Origin: Hysterangium stoloniferum
Taxonomy: Eukaryota > Basidiomycota > Agaricomycetes > Hysterangiales > Hysterangiaceae
Length of the DNA: 64,000 bases
Reading direction: 5' to 3'
NCBI GenBank assembly: GCA_015178975.1
Contig: WHVD01000032.1
Span: 682,001 to 746,000, forward strand
The position numbers and the translations under genes were made by a program. The notes beneath the pieces were generated by a model, which was not told where the DNA came from, ran no database searches, and saw nothing but the letters and a program-made list of their open reading frames with translations. Shown one piece after another: positions 23,007-34,836 of the stretch (position 1 is its first letter; every line of letters starts with the position of its first letter).

Positions 23007-23810
23007 TGTTAGGGTATGTACACAGCAGGTTTCTGGAGAAATCTGTGGGATATCCAGTAGGACTTGGCTTCAGCTTATAGGCTGCATCCTCATGAGATCG
23101 TATTGTCCAATTTCAGACAGGCAGATAGAAATCCCGGGGAGTCTGGGTAGGGTTCGTGGGTTGAGGGGTCGTAGGTTGGAGGTCATGGGTCGAGAGGTTG
23201 GAAGTCAAGATAAATAAGAGAGATACATGCATCGGAGCCCGTGGGCTCTGACTAGTGCGAGAGGTGTAATTCAAGTAGGAGTTTAGAGTGGAAAATGTAT
23301 TAGATTACTGGGGGGAATCTAAGCCAATTTTCTGACTGGATTGTATGTACAACATCTGCCAGACTATATAGACCGTGGAATGAATGACATACCAAATCCA
23401 GTAATGATGAAATGAAACTAGCAAAACATAAAACAAGAATAGTAGACACCACATTTGGTGTTAGGAACGGGACGGAATGGAGTGGAGTCCAAATCATGAC
23501 AAATCATAAACCATAACGGGAAACAGAGTGGGAGTGGAGTCCGAATCGTGACAGGTCATTTGACTAAAACAGGAATGGGCTCTGTTAGAGGAATGATGGG
23601 TTTTCTGAGTGGGACCCAGTGACTGATGTGTGGGACAGAGTCAGACATAGAGGGATGGAGTCTGGTGGGTATTCCGGTGACTGATACACGACGTAATGAA
23701 GTTGAACATAGACAAGTCTGATGTACAGAGTCCAGTGGGAATTCCAGTAAACTGACAATTGGTGTGTATAAGTTAGTACCTGGAGTCCAGCGGGAATTCC
23801 AGTCATAACA
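23007..23810 (-). repeat. 3' LTR of Gypsy B2
   Basis: This is an 804-bp terminal repeat, TGTTAGGGTA...GTCATAACA. It contains the GGACTTGGCTTCAGCTTAT motif at 23061-23078. Confidence 0.95.
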
Positions 23811-23958
23811 GTACCCTCCCTTTATGCTGAAGTCCCAAAGAGGCTCTAGACCTCGATAAGGTTCTTGTCAGCTACGTGCATGTGTCAAAAGTCATGTTGG
23901 TTACATGTATGTGTCAGAGAGTCATGTGATCTGGAAGGTAAGGTTCAGATGCGATGAG

Positions 23959-23970
23959 CCTATATAAAAT
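23959..23970 (+). promoter_or_regulatory. TATA box of antisense gene B2
   Basis: CCTATATAAAAT lies about 50 bp before the ATG at 24021 and matches the B1 copy in sequence and spacing. Confidence 0.65.
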
Positions 23971-24020
23971 TTTGAAAAAATGAAAATTTCTTCTTCTTTA
24001 TTACCCCCATCTTCGACATC

Positions 24021-25010
24021 ATGGGACCAAAACCAATGCTGCGAAGGCCATTGCTGACCGCCGGGCCCTCCATGGGCAATCAATACCAGGTGCCTCTTAC
24101 TGCTGCCCAAATTTTGGCACAGTGGGAGGAACAACACCGACAGCGAGAGGAGGCGGAAAAAAAGCCAGGGAGGTCGAGGAGGCCCTAGATAGGGAATACC
24201 AGGTGGCTGTGGCTGTGGAGAAAGCAGCAGAGGAGAAGAGGAAGAAGGATGAGGGGGAGGCTGCATGGATTGCCGCGGAGAAAGCCTGGGTGGCTGTGGA
24301 GAGGGCTGCAGTTGTCACGGGCAAAGTAAGTCCCAAAATTTTTAACTTGTCATTTTTCTTTTGACTGACTTGTCATTTTCAGCACAAGGTGACAGAGGTG
24401 GAGTTGGAGTCTGAGGGGAGCCGGAGAGCCCCCACAAGGTGAGTCTCGGTCTGTGGGATCTGTGTGGTAACTAACCAAATCAACAGAAGGCAAGGAAGGC
24501 AGCACCAGTCCGCCTACTGATGTGGAATGACCTGTGGTGTTCCAGTTGCAATGACTGGAACACAGAGTGTAATCAGAAGTCCAGGCAGGGACCAGGTTGC
24601 TACCAGTGTGTGCCAAGGTGAGGTGCTCGCTTGTCCACGAGCAACCCATGGGGTCCGGAGTGTGGGATATTAGTGGGACAGATGGGTATTCTGGTTTGGA
24701 AGAGGTCTTGGGATGGAGCACCAAGGGCATTGAGGCCCAGAATGAGTTGCTCCGGAAGAGCAACAAGGTCCACATCGTCATGGTGAATGATCTCTGCAAG
24801 CTCTGCTTGGAACATTTCAAGTTCCTAGTGGAGTATGGCAGCTATGTCTATGAGGAGCTGCAGGCCGGGAGTTCCAAGGATGCCGGGTCAGATGAGGACG
24901 GGGTGCCTGCGGAAGTAGCGGAGCTACCTGAGGAGATGGCAGAGGTGGGAAAAAAGGAGGTGGAGAAAAAGGAGGTGGGGAAAAAGCACAGTCCCATAAA
25001 TGTAGACTGA
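24021..25010 (+). pseudogene. Antisense spliced Zn2Cys6 protein gene of Gypsy B (copy B2)
   Basis: It has the same plan as copy B1: ATG at 24021, a charged helical exon 1 (EEQHRQREEAE, EKAAEEKRKKDEGEA), an intron near 24327-24381 with GTAAGT donor, a second GTGAGT intron ending at 24486, then the cluster exon. The first half of the cluster is kept (CSSCNDWNTEC) and CYQC follows, but a net 4-base loss near 24610 breaks the frame before the last cysteine. A one-base shift lies in exon 1 near 24160. The tail is acidic (SSKDAGSDEDG) and ends HSPINVD like copy B1. A third remnant is at 1-253. Confidence 0.75.
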
Positions 25011-25208
25011 GAAAATATAATAAAACTTAATAATTATTTTTGAACATAAAAGTAAAGCGTGAAAAAAAAACATAAGAATCAAAGTCTGTGGAATATCTGC
25101 TTAAGGACTTGAAAAACATGTCAGAACCTGTAAAAGCAAAGAGAGACATAGGGTGACAGGGAATAATGAAAATGAGTCCAGACGTAACATGGGGTCCACA
25201 AAGTGCAG

Positions 25209-28200
25209 TCAGAGAGATGATAGTGGTCTGGGTTTGAGTGGGTAAGCTGTGTGAAAGTCAGTAACAATTTCCATGGCATTACCGAGTTCTGTGGCCAAGA
25301 TCCATGAAGTCTCTTCATCAGTGCCCTCATAACCCGCCCACTTGACCAAGTAAAGCAGTTTACAAGTGCGTCGACGCTTGTCAATTTTTGAATCTAAAAT
25401 TTGTGAGATTTCAAACTCGGGTTCTCCATCAATAATGACCGGAGGGGGCGGAGATCGCATGTGATCCGGGAGAGTGTTAGCAGTACAAGGTTCTAACATA
25501 GAAATATGAAATACTGGGTGTACCGTGTGCATGCGCATGCTATCCGGAAGCTGTAGGGTCCAAGAGACTGAACCTACTTGTGTGATAATTTCAAATGGAC
25601 CTAAATATTTTTCAGCAAGCTTTTTTGATGGATGGGTAGTCCAGAAGAATTGAGCTTTGACAAAAACACGATCGCCAATCTTGAAGTTGGGTGGTGGAAT
25701 CTGGTGTTTGTCCGCTGAATGTTGGTATTGCTCTTGGGTGGACTTTATTGCAGTCTGGAGTTCCTTGTGGAGGTCCGTGGTGAACTCTTGAGTGTGAGCA
25801 GAGGCAAGATTTTGTTCTGGATGTACTGTAATATTTGGATTATATCCTTTATTTGCAAAGAACGGGGAAACACCAGTAGTGGCCGAGGGTGCATGGTTGT
25901 AAGCAAATTCTGCAAGTGGTAACAAGGATTTCCAATTGTCCTGTTGATAATTGCAATATACACACATGGAGATATTGTTCCAATGTCTGGTTGATGTGTT
26001 CGGTTTGTCCATCGCCTTCCGGGTGATGTCCAGATGTGAAATGTAGTTTCATGTCCAAGGATTTCCTGAGGGATCTAAAGAAGTGAGATACAAACTCTGA
26101 TTCTCGGTTGGAAGTTACATGGGACGGAACTCCGTACTTGGAAAATATGTGGATAATAAAAAGTTCCACTAACTGCATGGATGTAATTGTATCATATGTA
26201 GGGATGAATATACCTTGTTTTGAAAATCTGTCAACAATGACTAGAATGGCGGAAAAGCCTTTGGAATCCGGTAGGTGTTCAATGAAATCCATAGAGATAG
26301 AACTCCACAGGTGTTCTGGTACCAGGAGTTGTTTCAAAAGGCCATATGGCTTGTGTCACTGAGATTTCGAGCAGGAACAAGTAGTGCAAGATTTACAATA
26401 GTGCTTAATAAATCCTCAGAGTCAGGGCCAAGTATATTCTCTTCTTATTAATGATAGAGTTTTGTTGTACCCGAAATGTCTGGAGAGTGGGTGATCATGT
26501 TTATACTGAAGGATCCTGAGGCAGAGGCCGTTGGAGTCTGGTACATACATAGATACGATCGTCAAGTCTAATGAAACTATGCTGATCAAGAGACCACTGG
26601 GGTTGATTGGGGTCCACGGGATTGTCAAGGTGAGCTTTAGTTATCAGGTCTAGTGGAATTGCCGATAGAATATCTTGATGTAGCTTCTCAATATCCATAA
26701 TGATAATTCCACGGACAATGGGATTGATGAGGAAAGTTGCGTGGACTGATGCGGTAAGTTGCTGATTCGTGAAAATAGGTTTCAGGTTGTGCGGGTTTAC
26801 CATGGCATAGTCGTTGCTCCCCTCTTTAGGATAAACGTCCCATCATCTAGTTAAAGTGTCAGGTTTGCCACTGAGATGGCCAGGTCGAAAACGGATAGTC
26901 ATATTGAAGGTGGATAGATTTCAGACTAGCAGGCCTGCCGACAGGTCAAAAGTTTTGTAGTAGAAAAGTATTATGATCTGTTACAACGTCAATCGGAGTT
27001 CCCGAGCCTTCCAAATAGTGTTGCCACATTTTGAAAGCTGAAAAGATTGCTAGGAGTTTCTTATCATGAACATTGTAATTGAGCTCTGCTCTGGTAAAAG
27101 TCCAGGACAGAAAACCCACAGGGTGGACTTCTCCATCGGAGTCCTGGATAGACAGAATGGCTCCAAGTGCATAGTCCGAGGTATCTGTTTCAACAATGAG
27201 CAGGAGGTCCGGTTTCCAATGTGACAAAATAGGAGCTGAAGAAAAAGAATTTTTAAAAAGATTGAAAGCTTTTTGACACTTATCGTTAAAATTCCACAGA
27301 GTATCCTTATGCATAAGATGGGTAAGGGGAACCATGATGTTTGAATATCTGCAGATAAACTGTCTGTAAAAATTGGCAAAGCCGAGGAGGGATTGTATAT
27401 CTTTAACTTTTCGGGGTTCAGGCCAATCTTTGATGACTTGCACTTTAGTTTCGTCCATGTGGAGTCCATTGGGTCCCATTATGAAACCCAGGTATTCCAC
27501 AGAGTCTGTGTCAAAAGGACATTTTTTGCCCTTTGTGAATAAACCTCCGGAGAACTTCATGGACTTGTTTGTCATGTTCCGTGGGATTCTCGGAGTAGAT
27601 AAGAATGTCATCCAAGTAAACAATGATGCATACATCGAGCATGTCAGAGAAAATGTCATTGATAAAATGTTGAAAAACAGATGGAGCATTGGTGAGTCCA
27701 AAGGGCATCACCAACCACTCAAAGGCCCATAGTGGGTTCTAAAAGTGGTTTTCCATTCATCACCCACAGAGATCCAGACCAAGTGATAGGCGTGTTTGAG
27801 ATCTATTTTGGTGTAAATCTGGGCATTCTGTGGGGCATTGAGCAGATCAGATATACATAAGTGGAAGTGGATACTTAACCTTTTTGGTGACAGCATTGAG
27901 TCCTCTGAAATCAACACATAGTCTAAGGGATCCATCCTTTTTTCTGACAAACAGAACAGGTGCTCCAAAAGGAGACTTTGAGGGTCTGATAAAACCCATG
28001 GACAAATGTTCATCCAGGAAATCATGGATTGCGGAAAGTTCCATGGACGAGAGTGGGTAAATATGTCCTAGGGGTGGCTGGGTGCCTTCTTCGAGATTGA
28101 TTTTTAAGTCATATTCTCTGTGGGGTGGAACCCAGTCAGCTTTCCGCTTGCTAAAAACATCCGCGAAGTCAAGATATTTCTCTGGGACACCTTCTAGGTC

Positions 28201-28895
28201 AGTGGCTTGCTCAGATGCAGATACTGGGTTGAAAAATGACCAGTTGCTTCATCAATTTTTAAGTTGATAGTGAATGCCTGGGACCCATCCATTTTTGTAG
28301 CCCTAATAAAAGCTGCAGCATTGATCAGAGAAATAGACAGAGGTGCTGTGGGTTCCGGGGAAGCCATGGGTGCCGTAGGGATCACAGGAGTCCTCGAGAC
28401 TGCAGGTGCTGGGAAGGCCATGGGTGCCGTGGAGGCCATGTCGGGCACAGTTTCCTCAGCTGCTGTGGGGGTCCAGAATGTTATACTGTTAGCTATCCAG
28501 TCAATCAATGGATTGTAGTGGGTAAGCCAGTTGTGTTCTAGGACCACTGAGCAACTTGAGTCTAACTGGGTCACATAGAAAGTGACCAATTGAGATGTTC
28601 CACATGGGAAACAGATGGATAAATCACAAGCTTGGGTAACAACTGAATTACTTGTGCCATTGAAGAGGTGGAGGCTGATGGGATTTATTGGATAAGTTGA
28701 CAACAAATTTTTTTGCGTGAATTTTGTATCTAAAAAACAATGAGTTGAGCCAGAATCTACAAGAGCTGAAAAAACAAATTTCAGAATCATATTAGACATA
28801 AGTTTAATGAAAAATGAATCAGAATGCGAAAGAGCGGATGCATTGAGACAGGTAAACTCTTGAATGTGCAGAGAGGCAATGCAACCCCAACCCAT
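25209..28895 (-). pseudogene. Gypsy B2 pol: protease, RT, RNase H, integrase, chromodomain
   Basis: Read on the minus strand: retropepsin SALVDSGSTHCFLD with VLEHNWLTHYNPLIDW; RT with [45 protein letters not shown] and the catalytic VYLDDILIY; RNase H (VETDTSDYALGAIL, ELNYNVHDKKLLAI); integrase core ([31 protein letters not shown]); GPFEIITQVGS; chromodomain (LVKWAGYEGTDEETSWILATELG). It is broken by several frameshifts and TGA stops, but every domain is present in the usual Ty3/Gypsy order. Confidence 0.93.
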
Positions 28896-28899
28896 GTGG

Positions 28900-30079
28900 A
28901 GTCTGCGGGGTTGCTTACTCTTTTTTCAAGTCGGAAGCCAGTTTGTCCTTTGATGGGGTTTCCATGGAGGTCTTGGCTGTTCGACCCTTTGCAGAGTTTG
29001 CTTTTGCCAGCAGACATTCCGGGACTCAATGACTGGGTTTTCCACACAAGAGACAGAGGTTATTGTCTATATGATGTTGTCTTACCTGTGGGGTCAATTT
29101 GCCATCAGGTCCGAGTTTGCCTGTGAGGTCTGGTTTTCCGGTCTGCTTGCTGGACTGTTGACCTTTGTTGTTATTGTTGTTGTTGTTGTTAGAAGACTTT
29201 TTATTGTTCTTCTTGTCGGATTGCATGGAGTTCTGGTTGCTGGTCGACGAGTTGTTGTTGTTGGTTTTATTGGCCATGGACTTGTTCACTTTGTCCATGG
29301 AGGTCTCACGGGCAACTTCCACGTGACGTTCCCAATAACGTGCGTCCGTGTTTTGAGCTTTGAGGCGCATACGGGACAGGGTTTTTGGCTTGCCATCTTC
29401 TCCTTTCGAGACTTCGTCTTTAAGGTGGGATGGCAGACCAGCATAGAATTGGTGGCAGAGAGCGGGATTGCCCCACTGAAAATGAGCTGCAAGATTATTG
29501 AATTGGATGATGTAGTCCATGATGCACTGCGTGTCCTTCATATGAAGATTTGTGAGACTGTTCTCGGCTTCTCCTGTTGGGTCATATGGGCCAAAGTTGG
29601 TTTCAAGCTCCATAACAAAAGCATCCCAATCTTCCAGCCAAAGCGGCTCTTCCTCGGAACGTCCACTAAAAGCCAGTTCGAACCATTTCAACGCGGATCC
29701 TGACAAGTATGAAAGTGTGTAGTTGACTTTTCAGGTGACCGCGGGGGTCCGGATCTTTCTTTTTGCCTTCTCCGAGCATATGATTCATCAATCTTTCTAA
29801 AGTGATTGCTAAATACTCAGAGGTGGGATCTGAAAGCGGCAGTCAATCGCTGGACGGAGGATTTTCGACACCTTTGCCCTTGTCAGGGGCCACGGACTTG
29901 TCCTCGTGCTCGGATTTGTCCTGGTTTTCCAGGACTTCTTTGATACGGGCTTCTTCCATGGCTTCTGACTGGTTCATGAGTGTCTGGCTGGTACACAAAG
30001 TTAACAGGGAATGAAGAGTTGACGGTCCAGGTAATGATGCCTGTGCATGCGCTCTTCTTCTTGGTGGCATATTGAACAA
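28900..30079 (-). pseudogene. Gypsy B2 gag
   Basis: It starts MPPRRRAHAQASLPGPSTLH at 30079, 25 bp inside the 5' LTR. The capsid region is open at 29706-29026 (SALKWFELAFSG, HQFYAGLPSHLKDEVSK). It is followed by a polyasparagine/Ser/Lys tract (29155-29260) and a zinc knuckle CLLCGKPSH-x-VPEC in which x is TGA (CGA expected) near 29028. An early frame break lies near 29850. The knuckle is normally the RNA-packaging element. Confidence 0.85.
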
Positions 30080-30104
30080 TCTGCGAGTCTTAGTCAGAAA
30101 ATAC

Positions 30105-31403
30105 TGTTAGGGTACATACACGGCAGGTTTCCAGAGAAAACTGCAGGATATCTGGTAGGACTTGGCTTCAGCTTATAGGCTGCACCCTCGCAAGATTGTG
30201 TTGTCCAATTTCAGACAGGCAGATGGAAATCCTGGGGAGTCCGGGTGGGGTTCATGGGTCGAGGGGTCGTAGGTCAGAGGTTGTGGGTCAAGAGGTCGGG
30301 AGTCGAGATAAATAAAGGAGATAGATGTGTCAGAGCCCATGGGCTCCGACTAGTGTGAGTGGTGTAATTCAAGTAGGAGTTTATGGAAAATGTATATTAG
30401 ATTACTGGGGGGAATCTAAGCCAATTTTCTGACTGGATTGTATGTACAACATCTGCCAGACTATATAGACCGTGGAATGAATGACATGCCAAATCCAGTA
30501 ATGATGAAATGAAACTAGCAAAACATAAAATGAGAATAGTAAACACCAAATTTGGTGTTAGGAATGGGACAGAATGGAGTGGAGTCTGAATTGTGACAAA
30601 TCATAAACCATAATGGGAAATGGAGTGGGAGCGGAGTCCGAATTGTGACAGGTCATTTGACTAAAATGGGAATGGGCTCTGTTAGAGGGATGATGGGTTT
30701 TCCGAGCAGGGTCTGGTTGTGAGGAGTATGCTTTTACCACAGTATCATTGTGGTAAAACACTCCTTTTATTTCATTTATATTTTACATATTCTATTCATA
30801 TTTTTCTATCTTTCATATTCTTCGAATATTTCATATTTCATTAGTTCGAAGCATTGTGTATACTTGTGGGTGCACTCAGCACCAATTAGAACTCAGACAC
30901 ACTTTAACCCAAGAACCACCACTCGTAAGACATAAACTAGGTCTACTACGAGCGGTGATCAGGGTAACGTGTCAGCTACCACTTAGGTAGCATTATCTGA
31001 ACTACTGAACACTTCTGGCCTCGAACTGTAATAGTCGAGGCCTCCACTCAAACCATTGCACTCATTGACTCCTTCGTCATCTTGTGCTCTTTCTCTCACT
31101 TTCTCTTATATTGCACCGAATAGGTCAATATTCTTCCTTTCTACTCATTTCTTTGTATATAGAACGGTCAGAACTTCTGCCACTCTTCACACTGGTGACT
31201 GATGTGTGGGACAGAGTCAGACATAGAGGGACGGAGTCCAGTGGGTATTCCAGTGACTGATACATGACATAATGAAGTCGAATGTAGACAAGTCTGACGT
31301 ATGGAGTCTGGCAGGAATTCCAGTAAACTGACAATTGGTGCATATAGGGTGCGGGTGCGTATAAGTTAGTGCCTGGAGTCCAGCGGGAATTCCAGTCGTA
31401 ACA
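30105..31403 (-). repeat. 5' LTR of Gypsy B2, interrupted by solo LTR C
   Basis: It starts TGTTAGGGTACATAC and ends GTCGTAACA, matching 23007-23810 except for the insert at 30718-31191. Confidence 0.93.
30718..31191 (+). repeat. Solo LTR C inside LTR B
   Basis: It begins TGTGAGGAGT and ends CTCTTCACA; 474 bp. The TSD is CTGGT at 30713-30717 and 31192-31196. It is related to the 5' LTR of Gypsy C at 45243-46319. Confidence 0.93.
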
Positions 31404-31529
31404 GAAAGGACAAACACAAATGGTCCATGGCTGAGGTGAAACAAACCAAAAAGCTGCTTGCTGGAGTTAAGACTAAGCAAGCTGTGATCTACACAGGCAC
31501 TGCTGAAATTGACATTCTTGAAGCATTTA
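31404..31529 (+). pseudogene. Gypsy E gag, middle fragment
   Basis: This continues gag E in frame from 23006 (DKHKWSMAEVKQTKK ... EIDILEAF) to the Tc1 insertion at a TA. Removing Tc1 and one TA joins it to YAYDLWAEI at 33140. Confidence 0.8.
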
Positions 31530-33137
31530 CAGTGGGTCAAAAAACTGCCCTGATGTTTGTGCATTTTACAAAGATTGATATTGTGTGAAGGAATGATATC
31601 AGCAAAAATTCTGAAAAATTCACATGATATACTAGAACATGTTGGCTATCTACCAACTTAAGAAATCATGTGATTCTGATCAAAACTCTTTGCTCAATAA
31701 ATCAAACAAAATAATCACTCATTGGGGCAGTTTTTTGACCCTCTATTATTTTCTCTGCTTTTCAATGTTATACACTAGTATAAGGTAGTGGTGGGTCATG
31801 TGAATCATCAACATGTCATGTGACCTTATTTGTATCAATTTGGCATGTTGAACTTTGTTCATTCATCTCCTTGACTCCTTACCACCACTATGAAATCCAT
31901 CTCTGCTGAAAAGCATTCTTCTGTTGTTTCTCTCCTCAGTGAGGGGTATTCCTATTGTCAAATTCAACCTAGGACGGGCCTGGGGAAGGGTACTATTGGC
32001 AGGATCAGTAGGGAGGTAGAGAGGGATAAGGAAAATCATCCTGGCGGCCATTCTTCCAAGCTTTTCCCTTATGATAAACAGTCAATTATCTGTCAAATCA
32101 GCTCTGGGAAGCTTGACAATGCTGTCAAAGCCACCCAATTCATAAATTCCATCATATCTACCTCTGTCACTCCTCAGACTGTTAGGAATGTGTTGAAGGA
32201 AGCTGGCTTTAGGTCAGCAACAAAGAAGAAAGTCCCTATGCTCAAGGGGTTTCATCATCAGCAACATCTAAAGTTTTGCCCAATACCATAAAAATTTGAC
32301 TATGGAGGACTGGAAGAGGGTGTTGTGGACTGATGAGACAAAAATGAATAGGATTGGGTCAGATGGGAAGGTATATCTTTGGAAGCAACAAGAGGAACCA
32401 GTATCAGATGGGACCACCACACCAACTGTCAAACATGGAGGGGGGAATAACTTGATGGTTTGGGGGTTGATGGGCTGGAATGGGGTGGGGAAGCTGATAG
32501 AGATGCAGGGGAACATGGATGCAGTGCAGTATTGTGAGATTTTGGAGGAGGGGGTGGAGGAGAGCATTGAAAGTTTGGAGATGGCTGAGGATAACTGATA
32601 CTTCCAACAAGACAATGATCCAAAACATACCTCAAAAAAGGCAGACCAGTGGTTTTCTGACAATAACGTAATTCCCATGAAGTGGCCTGCCCAATCCCCT
32701 GATCTAAATCCCATTGAACACCTCTGGCAACACCTTAAGGCCAAACTCCAACAATATGACATACCACCCAAAGGAGTACATGAATTATGGGACAGGGTGG
32801 CAAAGGAGTGGACTGAAATACCACCAGAGACATGCCAGAAGCTAATAGAAAGCATGCCTAGGAGGATACAGGCAGTTTTAAAGGCAAAAGGGGGTCATAC
32901 AAAGTATTAGATTGTAAAATAATAGAGGGTCAAAAAACTGCCCCAATGAGTGATTATTCTGTTTGATTTATTGAGCAATGAGTTTTGATCGGAATCACTT
33001 GATTTCTTAAGTTGGTAGATAGCCAACATGTTCTAGTATATCATGTGAATTCTTCAGAACTGTTGCTGATGTCATTCCTTCACACAATATCAATCTTTCT
33101 AAAATGCACAAACATTGGGGCAGTTTTTTGACCCACT
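31530..33137 (+). mobile_element. Tc1/mariner transposon (1.6 kb)
   Basis: It starts CAGTGGGTCAAAAAACTG and ends with the complement (CAGTTTTTTGACCCACT). It is flanked by TA at 31528-31529 and 33138-33139. The terminal inverted repeats are long, about 215 bp. Each is bounded inside by an inverted copy of the same GGTCAAAAAACTGCCC motif (31721-31747 and 32924-32950). It encodes a DD34E transposase. Confidence 0.93.
31890..32910 (+). pseudogene. Tc1-type DD34E transposase
   Basis: N-terminal helix-turn-helix region (VSLLSEGYSYCQIQPRTGLG) for binding the inverted repeats. The catalytic core has LWTDET (first Asp), YFQQDNDPKHTS (second Asp) and SPDLNPIEHLW (Glu); the last two are separated by exactly 34 residues. 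There are only two lesions: one extra T near 32275 shifts the frame between 31890-32291 and 32296-32598, and a TGA at 32596 lies where an arginine codon is plausible. Length and domains otherwise match a full Tc1 transposase of about 340 residues. This is a young or lightly decayed copy. Confidence 0.9.
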
Positions 33138-33935
33138 TATATATGCCTATGATCTCTGGGCAGAGATCAATGGGTTAGATCGCAAGTGGGCAGTTAAATT
33201 GATTATATACTTCCTTGATGGAAAGGCAAGCTCCTTCTATATGAAGCATGTAGCTTTGAGCAAACGGAAGTGGACCTTGAAGGCCGTGTATGATGGCCTA
33301 TTCAATTATTGCTTTCCTGCTGATTATAAAGTGCATCTTCGAAAGCAACTTACATCTGCCAGGCAGGGTAGAAAGTGTTTTCATGATTTTGCATGAGATG
33401 TTGAAAATAATGTGAGAAGGTTTTCTGACATCCACAAGTGACAACTACTGTAAAGCAAATCATGTGGGATGGGGCATATGACTATATTAAAGAGAAATGG
33501 TTAGATAATGGCCTTAATCCTGATAATACATCATGGAAGAAACTTATCAAAACTGCTACTCAGTTTGAGGCTGCACAAGAATTTTGGATGGCAGAAAAAG
33601 GGAGAAGGGAAAACACATTGTCCAGATCACCTCGGACATGGCCCTGGAAGAAAGACCTAGTGAGTCAGACCAGGCAGATGACTGATACCCAAGGGGTGAA
33701 AAATTACCAGTCCAAGCCATCTGGACCAGAAAGTACCACTCTTGAACTGTGTCCTAAATTAACTCGGAGTGAGATGAATCAACTTCAAGTGGAGGGGTGA
33801 TGTTTCTCCTGCAAGAGTGAGGGTCATGAATCCCACAACTGTCCCCATGGGAAGTTTGTGTCGGCATTGAAAAAGGGGGTAACCATGTCTGCTGTATCTG
33901 TCCGAGTAAAATGACTTACCAATTTGGAAAGAAAG
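33138..33935 (+). pseudogene. Gypsy E gag, C-terminal part with zinc knuckle
   Basis: It continues in frame after the Tc1 element: capsid-like KLIIYFLDGKASSFYMKHVA and LRKQLTSARQGRKCFHDFA, then TGA, then further capsid sequence in 33438-33800. A CCHC knuckle follows (CFSCKSEGHESHNC), preceded by TGA (CGA expected) near 33798. It is interrupted at 33935 by LTR D. Confidence 0.82.
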
Positions 33936-34831
33936 TGTTACAACTGTGTCATAAACATGTCACAATCCAATGGTCCCCGAGAATACTACAGTCTATCGAT
34001 GTTCCAAGTTATTGATCAAGTCATCATTTTGGCAACCTTCGGAACACCAACACTGATATATACCTTCATGGCGATCAAACCCCATTTACGCCCCTGTCAA
34101 AATATACTCATACCATCTGGTTATGCTTCGATATGTCCCCTTTCATTTATGATGATCTATGTTTCACATATGCCCGTATATACTTGTAGCCTGTGGACTA
34201 TTCCTTTTTCTCGTAATCCCGCTCTCGGCTAAATCTCGGCTTCCAATCTTATCATAATCTTCCGGTTTCTAGTCAAGTCTATTTGTCAAATAGTGTTTCC
34301 ACTCTTCCCTTAGTTAGTAGTTTCTAGATGCTGATAACTCGTATATAAGACCTGCTGTAATGTAACTACTAGACAATCAGAATATCGACTTAGATACCCC
34401 TCTAATTTCCGACTCCATTATCTATTCATGACCACCACATTCCGACTCCCTCCAATTTACAATTCAACCTACATTTACGACTTCAACCTCTAATCTCTGA
34501 CTCTCAGTCTCTGACTCTCAGTCTCCGACTCTCAGTCTCTGACTCTCAGTCTCCGACTCTCAGTCTCTGACTCTCAGTCTCTGACTCTCAGTCTCCAACT
34601 CTCAGTCTCTGACTCTTGGTCTTCGACCCCTCAGCCCAACCCTCGACTTATCCTTCAGTTTCTGATCAGTAGTTTACCGAGAGGTTTACTTGACAGGACT
34701 AGTTTCTGCCCGCCCAAAATTTAAGGACACCCGACAGTAACTTGCGAGGGTGCAGCACATAAGCTGAAGCCAAGTCCTTCTGTTTGGTCCCCCGTCAGTC
34801 TACCAACATCCACCAGTTTCTGTTCTTAACA
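33936..34831. repeat. LTR D (reverse) in Gypsy E gag-pol
   Basis: It starts TGTTACAACTGTGTC and ends TTCTTAACA. The TSD is GAAAG at 33931-33935 and 34832-34836. It carries about nine copies of a CTCTGACTCTCAGT-type unit (34494-34618). Excision restores the frame NLERK-KEQAEL. Confidence 0.9.
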
Positions 34832-34836
34832 GAAAG

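Larger units (their letters stand above)
23007..31403 (-). mobile_element. Complete Ty3/Gypsy element B (B2) inserted in Gypsy E
   Basis: LTRs at 23007-23810 and 30105-31403 (the latter containing a solo LTR C) start TGTTAGGGTA and end TAACA. TSD GAAAG lies at 23002-23006 and 31404-31408. The element reads on the minus strand: gag 30079-28.9 kb, protease-RT-RNase H-integrase-chromodomain to 25.2 kb, an antisense zinc-cluster gene at 24021-25010, and a purine tract beside the LTR at 23810. It is the most complete element in the window, though every gene carries stops or frameshifts. Confidence 0.95.

Noticed and set aside
32268..32855. 195-codon minus-strand ORF.
   Set aside because: It is the shadow of the Tc1 transposase core, whose DD34E motifs are on the plus strand.
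34494..34618. CRISPR-like array of short repeats.
   Set aside because: The units of about 14 bp are directly tandem without unique spacers, in an LTR of a fungal genome; it is a minisatellite.
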